This document shows positions 17,536 to 25,610 of a DNA stretch of 64,000 bases, one piece after another. The position numbers and the translations under genes were made by a program. Positions within the stretch are counted from its first letter, which is position 1. Each line of letters opens with the position of its first letter. The notes beneath the pieces are model-generated. The model did not search any database and was not told the origin of the DNA. It saw nothing but the letters and a program-made list of their open reading frames with translations. This stretch comes from CAVRGQ01 sp963720785 (GTDB taxonomy: Bacteria > Actinomycetota > Acidimicrobiia > IMCC26256 > DASPTH01): NCBI GenBank assembly GCA_963720785.1, contig CAVRGQ010000008.1, forward strand, positions 372,001 to 436,000, in the 5' to 3' direction.

Positions 17536-17595
17536 CCGGGCTCCGGCCCCCGCCACACAACGGAATCCTGCCTCCGCCACTGGTAGACAAGGGGC

Positions 17596-18751
17596 ATGAC
17601 CGCCCGCCCGGATGGGCCCCCGAACGCCGGCCAGCAGACCCCTCTCGTCGCCGTCCTCGGCGGTGGGCAATTGGGCCGCATGCTGGGTCTCGCCGGGATC
17701 CCCCTGGGCCTGCGCTTCCGCTTCCTCGACCCGGTCGCCGGCGCCCCCGCCGCCGCGGTGGGCGAGCTGGTGGTCGGGGCGCTCGGCGACGAAGCCGCAC
17801 TCACCGAGACCGCCGCCGGGGCCGTCGCCGTCACCTACGAGTGGGAGGGCGTGCCGGCCACCGCCGCCACCTTCCTGGCCGCGGCCGAGCCCGCCCGCCC
17901 GGTGCGCCCGGGCGCGCTGCCGCTCGAGGTGGCCCAGGACCGGCTCACCGAGAAGCTGGCCTGCCAACGCCTCGGCATCCCCACGCCACCGTTCGCCACG
18001 GTGGAGACCCGGGCCGATCTCGACACCGCGATCGAGGCAGTGGGCGGGTTGGCGGCCGTGCTGAAGACCCGCCGCGGTGGCTACGACGGCAAGGGTCAGG
18101 CCGTGCTGCGCGAGCCGGGCGACGTCGACGCGGCGTGGGAGGAGCTGAGTGGCGCTCCTCTGATCTTGGAGGGCTTCGTGCCCTTCCAACGTGAGCTCTC
18201 CGTGATCGCGGTGCGGAGCACCGCCGGAGAGGTGGTGTGCTGGCCGCTGGTCGAGAACCACCACCACGACGGCATCCTGCGCCTCAGCCTCGCCCCGGCC
18301 CCCGGCCTCTCCGCCGCGCTCCAGTCCCGCGGCGAGGAGATCGCCGCGCTGCTCGCCACCGCCCTCGACCACGTGGGCGTGCTCACCGTGGAGCTGTTCG
18401 AGCACGACGGCCGGCTGCTCGTCAACGAACTCGCTCCACGCGTGCACAACTCGGGCCACTGGACGATCGAGGGTGCGGAGACCAGCCAGTTCGAGAACCA
18501 CCTCCGGGCGGTGCTCGGGTGGCCGCTCGGGTCCACCGAGGTGCGAGGGAGCGCGGCCATGGTCAACTGCATCGGCGTGCTCCCCGACCGCGACGCGATC
18601 CTCGCGATCCCCGGCGCGCACCTCCACGATTACGGCAAGACCCCGCGGCGCGGCCGCAAGGTCGGCCACGTCACCGTGACCGCGCCGGACGAGGCAACCC
18701 GCGCCGAGCGCGTCGCGCCGCGTGCAGGCCGTCGTCCGCGACGACGGCTGA
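17596..18751 (+). CDS. purK: N5-carboxyaminoimidazole ribonucleotide synthase (frameshift at the 3' end)
   Basis: About 384 residues. Purine biosynthesis: ATP- and bicarbonate-dependent carboxylation of AIR. ATP-grasp family; seen are GGGQLGRMLGLAG, AVTYEWEGVP, RLGIPTPPFATV, LKTRRGGYDGKGQAVL, LILEGFVPFQRELSVIAVR, NELAPRVHNSGHWTIEGA and the end HDYGKTPRRGRKVGHVTV. The frame changes near 18720 (GTCGCGCCGCG): the corrected end is VQAVVRDDG with TGA 18749-18751, the uncorrected frame runs to 18795. ATG 17596 is preceded by TAGACA with a 6-nt gap, a weak version of the local -10. Divergent from gltBD. Confidence 0.93.
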
Positions 18752-18808
18752 TCCCGAACCGGCGTCACTCCGAGCCCATAGCGGGCAGGAATTGACGCCG
18801 GTTCGGGA
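18752..18808. terminator. 16-bp perfect inverted repeat between purK and the racemase gene
   Basis: Arms TCCCGAACCGGCGTCA (18752-18767) and its exact complement (18793-18808), with a 25-nt loop. Starts one base after the corrected purK stop and ends 12 bp before the convergent gene's stop, so a two-way terminator is likely. Confidence 0.65.
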
Positions 18809-18819
18809 AGGCCAGGCGC

Positions 18820-19971
18820 TCAGGTCGACTTCTGCTTGACCGCGCCGGACGCGAGCAGGCCCGCGACCTCGTCGGCGGAGAAGCCGGAGCTCGCGAGCAC
18901 TGCCTCCGTGTCGTGACCGGGCGGCACCGCGGGGCCCTGGATCTCGGCCCCGGTGCGGGAGAAGCGCGGCGCGGGCGCGGGCTGCAAGATGTCGTGGTAG
19001 TTCACGACGGTGCCGCGCTCCTTGATGTGCGGGTGCTCCGCGGCCTCGGTCATCGTGAGGATCGGGCCGAAGCACACGTCGGTGCCCTCGAGCAACGCGG
19101 TCCACTCGTCCCGCGTCTTCGTGAGGAAGATCGCGGTGAGCCGTTCCTTCATCGCCGGCCAACCCGCGCGATCGTTCTGGCCGGGCAGACCCTCGGGGTC
19201 GATGCCGAGGCGCTGCAACAGGTCCGCGTAGAACTGCGGCTCGATCGAGCCGATCGACACCCACTTGCCGTCGGACGTCTCGTACACGTCGTAGAAGGGC
19301 GCGCCGGTGTCGAGCAGGTTGGTGCCCCGCTCGTCGGACATCCCGCCCATGTTGCGCAGCCCCCAGATGGGGCCCATGAGGTAGGCGGCGCCGTCGACCA
19401 TCGCCGCGTCGATCACCTGGCCCTGTCCCGAGCTCTTCGCCTCGAACAGCGCACACACGATGCCGAACGCGAGGAACATCGCGCCGCCTCCGTAGTCGCC
19501 CACCATGTTGAGCGGCGGCGTGGGCGGCTGACCCACACGGCCGAAGTGCGCGAGGGCGCCCGCGACGGAGATGTAGTTGATGTCGTGGCCGGCGGCCTGC
19601 GCGAGCGGACCGTCCTGGCCCCAGCCGGTCATGCGGCCGTAGACGAGACGCGGATTGCGGCCGAGGCAGTCGTCGGGGCCGAGGCCGAGGCGCTCCGTGA
19701 CGCCGGGGCGGTAGCCCTCGATCAGCGCGTCCGCCTGCTCGACGAGCCGCAGCACCGTCTCCACGCCGTCGGGGTGCTTGAGGTCGACGCCCACCGAGCG
19801 GCGACCACGGCCGTCGACCCAGAAGCCGTACGGCCCCTGCATCTTGTCGACCCAGTCGGCGCGCTCGACGCGCACGACGTCGGCGCCCATGTCGGAGAGC
19901 AACGTGCCTGCGAACGGGCCCGGGCCGATGCCGGCCAACTCGATCACCTTGACGCCGTGCAGCGGTCCCAT
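18820..19971 (-). CDS. CaiB/BaiF family CoA transferase, alpha-methylacyl-CoA racemase type
   Basis: 383 residues. Family III CoA-transferase fold; the subgroup is set by GQDGPLAQAAGHDINYIS, whose His is the catalytic base of bacterial alpha-methylacyl-CoA racemases. Also PGPFAGTLLSDMGADVVRVE, VGVDLKHPDG, LIEGYRPGVTERLGLGPDD, MVGDYGGGAMFLAFGI and VDGAAYLM. Racemases invert 2-methylacyl-CoA esters so that branched fatty acids and sterol side chains can be beta-oxidised. ATG 19971 was chosen over 20007 because GGAGGGG lies 5 nt upstream. Confidence 0.85.
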   Translation of the reverse strand: MGPLHGVKVIELAGIGPGPFAGTLLSDMGADVVRVERADWVDKMQGPYGFWVDGRGRRSVGVDLKHPDGVETVLRLVEQADALIEGYRPGVTERLGLGPDDCLGRNPRLVYGRMTGWGQDGPLAQAAGHDINYISVAGALAHFGRVGQPPTPPLNMVGDYGGGAMFLAFGIVCALFEAKSSGQGQVIDAAMVDGAAYLMGPIWGLRNMGGMSDERGTNLLDTGAPFYDVYETSDGKWVSIGSIEPQFYADLLQRLGIDPEGLPGQNDRAGWPAMKERLTAIFLTKTRDEWTALLEGTDVCFGPILTMTEAAEHPHIKERGTVVNYHDILQPAPAPRFSRTGAEIQGPAVPPGHDTEAVLASSGFSADEVAGLLASGAVKQKST

Positions 19972-20014
19972 TGCATCCCCTCCGGTCGAGTCCCGGAAGG
20001 ATGGCACGTCGCGG

Positions 20015-20776
20015 CTACACGGTGGCGAGTCGGCCGAGGAGGTCGGTCTGCAGGTAGGTCTTGCGGTCGCGCGTCCACGACTGGCCCGATTGCGGGTCGT
20101 ACGTCGACGGCAGGGTGATGCCCTTCGGGATCCCGACCCCCTTCACGCCGAACACCTTCTGCGTCGTGAGCAGGCAACGACCCGCGTGGTCGGCGAAGCA
20201 CACCACGCCGACCGTGCCGAGGTCCTTGCCCCGCACCGCGGCATCGTTGTATGCCGCGGCCGCGACACCGGCGGTACTGAGGTAGACGACCTTGCCATCG
20301 GGCCCGACCGTCTCGTCGATCGAGTGGACCTCCGGGAGGTGCAGGAACTGCGCGACCTCGTGCTGCGCGTACACCGGCATCGGGTGCCGCTTCACGAACG
20401 CCTGCACCGCCTTCGCCAACTCCTCGTTGGTTGGCCCTGCGGTGGTCACGCCGGCGGCATCGACCCGGTTGCCGAACGAGTACACGATCAGGCTGTCGAC
20501 CTTCTTCGCCGGGATCGGCTTCGGCCGGTACGCGAGGAACGGCGACGTCGCGACCTGCGCCTGCGGCACCTTGGCCTCGAACGACGCGAGCGTGTCGGCG
20601 CCCAGGCCGGCGACGATCTCCTTCGCCAGCGTCGGGTCCTTCCACTCCTTGGCCAGGCGCGCCTCGAGTGCCTTCGCGTAGGTGGCGGGCGCGGTGGTGG
20701 TCGTCTGGGCCGACGCGACGCTGGTGCCCGCGAAGAGCACGACCGCGAGTGAACAGAGGATCAGGATCCGACGCAT
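20015..20776 (-). CDS. Secreted protein of unknown function
   Basis: Not recognised. 253 residues with a signal peptide (MRRILILCSLAVVLFAGTS, cleavage near SVASA-QT), so it is exported. The mature part is soluble, with two Cys (CFADHAGRC) that could form a disulphide, and motifs LIVYSFGNRVDAAGV and PMPVYAQHEVAQFLHLP. No catalytic signature is evident. ATG 20776 follows a TACCGT box by 6 nt and begins the signal peptide; the frame is open further upstream but reads low-complexity Arg/Pro. Confidence 0.7.
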   Translation of the reverse strand: MRRILILCSLAVVLFAGTSVASAQTTTTAPATYAKALEARLAKEWKDPTLAKEIVAGLGADTLASFEAKVPQAQVATSPFLAYRPKPIPAKKVDSLIVYSFGNRVDAAGVTTAGPTNEELAKAVQAFVKRHPMPVYAQHEVAQFLHLPEVHSIDETVGPDGKVVYLSTAGVAAAAYNDAAVRGKDLGTVGVVCFADHAGRCLLTTQKVFGVKGVGIPKGITLPSTYDPQSGQSWTRDRKTYLQTDLLGRLATV

Positions 20777-20782
20777 CGCCGG

Positions 20783-20788
20783 ACGGTA
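20783..20788 (-). promoter_or_regulatory. -10 box TACCGT for the secreted protein gene
   Basis: Ends 6 nt before ATG 20776 on the minus strand. It lies in the 23-bp gap after the small gene 20800-21012, so the two genes need not be one transcript. Confidence 0.5.
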
Positions 20789-20799
20789 TCGCGCCGGGT

Positions 20800-21012
20800 C
20801 TACATGCGGGTCGCGCGCAGGCCTTCGAGGATCTGCGCCCACTGGACCGCACACGTGCGGTGGGTCGCGGTGTCCTCCGCTTCGATGGCGCGGCTCACGG
20901 CGGCCACGAACTCGCGCTCGGCAGCACGGATGATCTCGTCGCGCTGCAGGTGCCGTTGGTCGATGCTCATGCCGTTGCCGGAAGTCGTGGGGTGTTCGAT
21001 GATGGCGGTCAC
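20800..21012 (-). CDS. Small charged protein of unknown function
   Basis: Not recognised. 70 residues, mostly helical and charged (QRHLQRDEIIRAAEREFVAAV, split here by prediction only, then RAIEAEDTATHRT and the end GLRATRM). One Cys, no membrane helix. GTG 21012 is supported by GGGAGGG 4-5 nt upstream, one of the few strong ribosome-binding sites in this window. Lies opposite a reductase gene across a 131-bp spacer with a direct repeat. Confidence 0.55.
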   Translation of the reverse strand: MTAIIEHPTTSGNGMSIDQRHLQRDEIIRAAEREFVAAVSRAIEAEDTATHRTCAVQWAQILEGLRATRM

Positions 21013-21086
21013 GGGACCCTCCCGTTGTCAGGTTCAGCTGTCCCGACCATCACCGACGCGGCAACGGGGAAACTGCTCGTCGATGC

Positions 21087-21125
21087 GGTGAACTCTCGGG
21101 GCGAGCAGGTGAACAGTCGGTGCGA
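21087..21125. promoter_or_regulatory. Two 18-bp direct repeats spaced 21 bp apart
   Basis: Copies GGTGAACTCTCGGGGCGA (21087-21104) and GGTGAACAGTCGGTGCGA (21108-21125) differ at three positions and start exactly 21 bp apart, i.e. two helical turns. They lie between divergent genes, 19 bp before GTG 21144. Operator-like (inference). Confidence 0.5.
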
Positions 21126-21143
21126 AGAGTCAGGAGCTGGTGA

Positions 21144-21705
21144 GTGGCAAAGCTGATCTACGTGACGAACGTGTCGCTCGACGGGTACATCGAGGACGAG
21201 CACGGCGACTTCGGGTGGGCCAACCCGGACGACGGGTATTTCGCCTTCATCACCGACCTCGTGCGCCCGGTCGGCACGTACCTCTACGGGCGGCGCCTCT
21301 ACGAGGCAATGGCCGTCTGGGAGACCGATCCCACGTTCGCCGCGCAGTCGGAGCTCATGGCCGACTTCGCGCGCGTCTGGCAGACGGCCGACAAGGTCGT
21401 CTGGTCCACCACCCTCGCCGCGGTCCCGACGGCCCGGACTCGTGTCGAACGCCGCTTCGATCCGGACGCCGTCCGCGAGCTGAAGGACACCGCCACGAGC
21501 GACCTGATGGTGGGTGGGGCGCACCTCGCGGCGCAGGCGTTCCACCGCGCAGCTGGTCGACGAGTGCCACCTCTTCGTGGGCCCCGCCGTCCTCGGTGGC
21601 GGCAAGCCCGGGCTCCCCGACGACCTGCGCATCGACCTCGACCTGCTCGACGAGCGTCGCTTCGACAACGGCGTTGTCTACCTGCGCCACCGCATCTCGA
21701 CCTGA
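21144..21705 (+). CDS. RibD C-terminal / dihydrofolate-reductase-like protein (one frameshift)
   Basis: About 187 residues. N-terminal KLIYVTNVSLDGYIEDEHGD is the opening strand of RibD_C-type NADPH reductases; then YLYGRRLYEAMAVWET, KVVWSTTLA, SDLMVGGAHLAAQAF and GPAVLGGGKPGLPDD with the glycine-rich cofactor turn. The frame changes near 21553 in a CCGCGCAGC run; either one extra C or a missing CG restores AQLVDECHLFVGPA. GTG 21144 has AGGAG 7 nt upstream. These proteins reduce small heterocycles; the substrate is not known. Confidence 0.8.
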
Positions 21706-21726
21706 CGGCGAAAGTGCCGGGGCCGA

Positions 21727-23754
21727 CTACCAGGAGCCGCCGCCACCGCCTCCGCCGCCACCACCGGAGAAGCCGCCACCGGAGAAGCCACTCGATCCGC
21801 TCGACGCGGGGGTCGACGTGAGCGTGCCCACGCTGGTGACCGCGAAGCCGTTGATCGCCGAGCTGAACATCGCGTAGTCGAGCGGGTGTTGCGCCACGTA
21901 CCAGGTCGACGTGTCGGGCGGCGGGTCGTCGAGACCACCGAACGCCTTGGCCCACTTCGTCGTCGCTCCGAACACCACCGCGTACGGCAGGTACTCCGAG
22001 AAGATGTTGGCGCGCTCGGCGAACTCGGCGCGACGTTTCTCCGACTCGTCGATGAACCGCTTGAAGCCGAGCGTGTGGCGCAACACCGCGTAGCCCTTGG
22101 CCGACCGCGCCGGCATCTTGTACGACATGATCATCAACAGGATCCCGGCGACGATGACCGGCAGGCCGATCAATGCGGCGTGCGTCACCGCGGCGAGCCC
22201 GATGGTGACCGCGATCCCGCCGATGGTGACGAGCAGACCCAGCAGGAACCACAGCGCCTTCACCGTGCCCGGCTTCTTGCGGAACCAGCCCTTGCTCATG
22301 GCGTCGTCCATGAGCTCCTTCTCCACCTTCTGCATGTCGGAGGCAAAGGTGTTGTGCAGGTCGGAGATCTTCACCACGTCGCCGGCCTGGAACAGCGCGT
22401 CGTAGAGCGTGCGCTCGTAACGGTGGAGCGGCTCCTCCTTGGGGAGCTTCACCAGCTGCCAGTCGTGCTTGCGGAAGAACACGCCCTCCGGGTCGAGCTC
22501 CTCGATGCGCAGGTAGCCGCGCACGGCGAGGTCGACGATCGTCGCGGTGACGTCGAGCGCGTTGGCCTTGAAGTCGATGAGCACGCCGAGCTGGCCGGGC
22601 CGCAGCTTGTCGGGTGGTTCGAATTCCACCGGGGTCTCCGCTTCGCGCGCTGGCGCGCTCACCTCGGCGGACGGCGCGCCGGCGGCAGTTCCATCGAGGC
22701 CGACGCCGGGTCCGTACGCGGCGTCGACCGCGGAACCGGCGTACCGGCGGTCGCGACCGAAGCGCCACACCAGGTACACGACGCCACCGACGAGCAGGAG
22801 CAGCATCCCGATGGAGATGCCGCCGGTGGCGGGCGTGACCCGGAACGCCGACGTGAAGCTGAACCGCTCCTCGGTGATCGGCGTCGGCTCGGGCACCGCG
22901 CCCTTCGGGATCGCGAGGCTGACGGTGACGCCCTCGTAGGGGTTGAGCGACGTGACGCCGAACAACGCGGCGTCGCCGTTGAAGGTCTGCACCGGGCACA
23001 CGGTGAACGACCCGTACTGCCCGTAGGAGCAGAGCACGCGCTGGATCGCCGCCGGCGCCTTCGCGGTGATGCTGACGTTCGAGATCGGGATCGTCCACTC
23101 GGTGCCGATCGCGTTCCACACCAGTTCGTCGTGGTCGGCGAAGCCGTTGAGCGCGCCCTCGACGCGGTAGGTGATCTCGTAGGTGTGTGCGCCGCTGATG
23201 GTCCGGTCGGGATCGCCGATCTTGATGGAGAAGTGGTCGTCCTTCTCCTCGGTCGAGTACTGCGCGGGGGTGCCCTCCGACGCGGTCACCGAGATCACGT
23301 CGATCGGGTAGACGCGGTCGTAGCCCGGCTTCTTCTCGTCGTACGGCACCCGGTCGGTGATGTCGCGGAAGATGCCGTGCCGCACGAGGCTGCCGAAGTT
23401 GTAGGCGATCTTCTCGCGCACGAGGAGGTCGCCGCTGGACTCGATCGTCATGTCCACGTCGTACACGGTGATCTGCTCGACGAACGACGGGATCGCCGGC
23501 GCGGTCGTCTGGGTCTGCGTACCCGAGCCCGAGTCGGACCCCTGCGGCGTCGACGGGACGAGCACGAACCCCTTGGGGAGGGTCACACCCGGCGGGAGCG
23601 TCACCCCCGGCGGGAGGGTGACGGGGATCTGCGAGCGAGCGGCTCCCGCCGCCGGAGCCGCCGGAGTAGCGGGGGCCGACCCCGCGAACGCGGCCACGGC
23701 CAGCACCGCGCCGAGGCCGGCCAGCACCACCGCGATCGCCCTCACCCGTCGCAC
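21727..23754 (-). CDS. DUF2207 membrane protein with Gly-rich tail
   Basis: 675 residues. Signal peptide (VRRVRAIAVVLAGLGAVLA), a short repeat LPPGVTLPPGVTLPKG, then an extracellular DUF2207 beta domain (VYDVDMTIESSGDLLVREKI, GSLVRHGIFRDITDRVPY). Next come a membrane helix near residue 310 (GMLLLLVGGVVYLVWRFG), a cytoplasmic region (LHNTFASDMQKVEKELMDDA), two further helices, and the ending GFSGGGFSGGGG with a Gly run, W last. This order is characteristic of the family; function unknown, cell-envelope location. GTG 23754 lies 6 nt after a TAGCCT box that overlaps the xthA box. Confidence 0.85.
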   Translation of the reverse strand: MRRVRAIAVVLAGLGAVLAVAAFAGSAPATPAAPAAGAARSQIPVTLPPGVTLPPGVTLPKGFVLVPSTPQGSDSGSGTQTQTTAPAIPSFVEQITVYDVDMTIESSGDLLVREKIAYNFGSLVRHGIFRDITDRVPYDEKKPGYDRVYPIDVISVTASEGTPAQYSTEEKDDHFSIKIGDPDRTISGAHTYEITYRVEGALNGFADHDELVWNAIGTEWTIPISNVSITAKAPAAIQRVLCSYGQYGSFTVCPVQTFNGDAALFGVTSLNPYEGVTVSLAIPKGAVPEPTPITEERFSFTSAFRVTPATGGISIGMLLLLVGGVVYLVWRFGRDRRYAGSAVDAAYGPGVGLDGTAAGAPSAEVSAPAREAETPVEFEPPDKLRPGQLGVLIDFKANALDVTATIVDLAVRGYLRIEELDPEGVFFRKHDWQLVKLPKEEPLHRYERTLYDALFQAGDVVKISDLHNTFASDMQKVEKELMDDAMSKGWFRKKPGTVKALWFLLGLLVTIGGIAVTIGLAAVTHAALIGLPVIVAGILLMIMSYKMPARSAKGYAVLRHTLGFKRFIDESEKRRAEFAERANIFSEYLPYAVVFGATTKWAKAFGGLDDPPPDTSTWYVAQHPLDYAMFSSAINGFAVTSVGTLTSTPASSGSSGFSGGGFSGGGGGGGGGGSW

Positions 23755-23760
23755 GGGCGG

Positions 23761-23766
23761 AGGCTA
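23761..23766 (-). promoter_or_regulatory. -10 box TAGCCT (minus strand) for the DUF2207 gene
   Basis: Ends 6 nt before GTG 23754. It overlaps, around a central CTAG, the plus-strand box TAGCGT at 23765-23770. Confidence 0.6.
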
Positions 23767-23770
23767 GCGT
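23765..23770 (+). promoter_or_regulatory. -10 box TAGCGT (plus strand) for exonuclease III
   Basis: Ends 9 nt before ATG 23780. Shares its TA with the opposing -10 box, making a bidirectional promoter. Confidence 0.55.
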
Positions 23771-23779
23771 GCCCTGCTG

Positions 23780-24557
23780 ATGCGGATCGCCACCTGGAAC
23801 GTGAACTCGCTGAAGGCGCGGCAGGAGCGCGTCGACGAGTGGCTCGCCTACGCGAAGCCCGATGTCGTGTGCCTCCAGGAGACGAAGCTCGCCGACAAGA
23901 ACTTCCCGCACCTGCAGTTCCAGGCGCTCGGCTACGACTCGGTGCACCATGGGTACAACCAGTGGAACGGCGTGGCGATCCTGTCGCACGTCGGCATCGA
24001 GGACGTCACCCAGGGGTTCGGCGACGGCGTCACCGACCCTTACGAGAGTGACGCCCGGTTGATCGCGGCGACGTGTGGCGGCGTGCGCGTGGTCAGCGTG
24101 TACGTGCCGAACGGTCGCGAGGTGCCGAGCGAGTACTACGACCGCAAGCTCGACTGGTTCGGCTGCCTGCACGACTGGCTCGACGCCACCGCGAAGCCCA
24201 CCGACGACATCGCCATCCTCGGCGACTTCAACGTCGCCCCCGAAGACCGCGACGTGTGGTCCACGAAGGCGTTCCAGGGTTCCACGCACGTCACCGGCCC
24301 CGAGCGCGACGCCGTCGGCCGGCTGTGCGAGTGGGGCCTCGTCGACGTCTTCCGCGAGCGCTACGCCGACGACGGTCTCTACTCCTACTGGGACTACCGC
24401 GGCGGCGACTTCCACCAGCACCGCGGCATGCGCATCGACCTCGTGCTCGCCGACCGCGCCGCTCGCCGCGCGCGCCACGTGGGCCGTGGTCGACCGCAAC
24501 GCCCGCAAGGGCAAGCAACCCTCCGATCACGCCCCCGTGATCGTCGACTTCGACTGA
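23780..24557 (+). CDS. xthA: Exonuclease III-like AP endonuclease (one frameshift)
   Basis: About 258 residues. Base-excision repair: 5' cleavage at abasic sites and 3'-5' exonuclease. EEP fold with MRIATWNVNSLKAR, CLQETKL (metal Glu), AILSHVGIEDV, SVYVPNGREV, AILGDFNVAPEDRDVW (catalytic Asp and Asn), RGMRIDLVLA and the terminal KGKQPSDHAPVIVDFD with the catalytic Asp-His. The frame changes near 24460 in a GCGCCGCTCGCCGCGCGC run; removing one C gives LAARATWAVVDRNARKG. The start codon sits 9 nt after its -10 box. Confidence 0.93.
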
Positions 24558-24581
24558 TCACCCAGCGGCAGGAGCATCACC

Positions 24582-25094
24582 GTGCCCGACTCACCGAACG
24601 ACTCGAAGCTGAAGACCTGGCTGTGGGTACTCGGCGGACTGGTGGTGGTACTCGTCATCGCACTGGTCGTGGTGCTGGTGGTGCGTGACGACAGCGGCTC
24701 GAAGGCGGCCGACACCACCACCACGACGTCGTCGACCACCACGTCCACCACCACGAGCACGACGACCACCACCACCACCGTGGCGCCGACCACCACCACC
24801 ATCGCGTACCCGGGGATCACCGACGACCCGCAGACCTACGCGAACTACCTGTTCGTCGCCTGGCAGAACAACAACCAGACCAACGCGGCCAACGTCGCGA
24901 GCGCAGATGCGATCCAGCAGATGTTCTCGCAGGTCTACAGCGGGTCGGCCGGGTGGCAGGCGGGAGCGTGCGATCCCGCGGCCGGGTCGCTCTACTGCAC
25001 GTGGACCGCGTCGAACGGCAACAAGCTCGTGATGCAGGTGCGCACGCTCACCGGCGGCCTGCCGATCCAGGTCACCGGCGTCACCCGCAGTTGA
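24582..25094 (+). CDS. Single-pass membrane protein with a Thr/Ser stalk
   Basis: Not recognised. 170 residues: short cytoplasmic N-terminus (PDSPNDSKLKTW), one membrane helix (VLGGLVVVLVIALVVVLVV), a 40-residue stalk almost entirely of Thr and Ser, and an 80-residue extracellular domain with two Cys (GACDPAAGSLYCTWTA) likely disulphide-bonded. The Thr-rich stalk suggests a surface-displayed domain. GTG 24582 has CAGGAG 7 nt upstream. Same direction as xthA, 24 bp behind it. Confidence 0.7.
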   Translation: MPDSPNDSKLKTWLWVLGGLVVVLVIALVVVLVVRDDSGSKAADTTTTTSSTTTSTTTSTTTTTTTVAPTTTTIAYPGITDDPQTYANYLFVAWQNNNQTNAANVASADAIQQMFSQVYSGSAGWQAGACDPAAGSLYCTWTASNGNKLVMQVRTLTGGLPIQVTGVTRS

Positions 25095-25113
25095 CACGAA
25101 GGAGCCGGTGCCC

Positions 25114-25599
25114 ATGACGAGCATGCCAGCCGTGTTCCTCGGCCACGGCAACCCGATGAACACGCTCGAGCACAACGTGTACACCGACGCGTGGCACGAG
25201 CTCGGACAGTCGCTCCCCCGCCCACGCGCCGTGCTCTCGATCTCGGCGCACTGGGACCTCGCGTCGTTGCTCGCGCCACTGCGCGACGACGGCGTGCTCG
25301 TGCTCGGCAGCGACAACATCGTGCACAACCTCGGCCGCATCACCTGGGGTTCGAACCAGCCGGCCGACTGGAACGTCCGTTTCGACGAGCACGTCCGCGA
25401 CGCGCTCGACGCCGGCGACCGCCACACGCTCGCCCACTACCTCGACCACCCCGATGGCGCCCTCGCGTGCCCGTCGCCCGACCACTACCTCCCCGCGCTC
25501 TACGTGGCCGCGCCGCGCACTGCCGACGAGCCGATCTCCACGATTGTGAGCGGCTACGACGTCGGCTCGTTGTCGATGCGGTCGTTCCGGGTGGGCTGA
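25114..25599 (+). CDS. LigB/YgiD-type extradiol dioxygenase with a large internal deletion
   Basis: 161 residues versus about 260 in the family. The N-terminus (AVFLGHGNPMNTLEHNVYT, then LPRPRAVLSISAHW) carries two metal His, in GHG and SAHW. The sequence then jumps straight to LAPLRDDGVLVLGSDNIVHN and continues normally to HYLDHPDGAL, SPDHYLPALYVA and GSLSMRSF. About 100 residues are missing near 25250-25262, including the region with the DHG-W motif. The frame is kept. Full-length members open catechol rings (DOPA dioxygenase type). This form probably lacks activity unless the deletion is an assembly collapse. ATG 25114 has AAGGAG 9 nt upstream. Confidence 0.75.
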   Translation: MTSMPAVFLGHGNPMNTLEHNVYTDAWHELGQSLPRPRAVLSISAHWDLASLLAPLRDDGVLVLGSDNIVHNLGRITWGSNQPADWNVRFDEHVRDALDAGDRHTLAHYLDHPDGALACPSPDHYLPALYVAAPRTADEPISTIVSGYDVGSLSMRSFRVG

Positions 25600-25610
25600 G
25601 GGCGACTGAC

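Noticed and set aside
21299..24514. 1071-codon minus-strand open frame over the DUF2207 and exonuclease genes
   Set aside because: Lies in the wrong frame of two well-supported genes and shows no recognisable domain.
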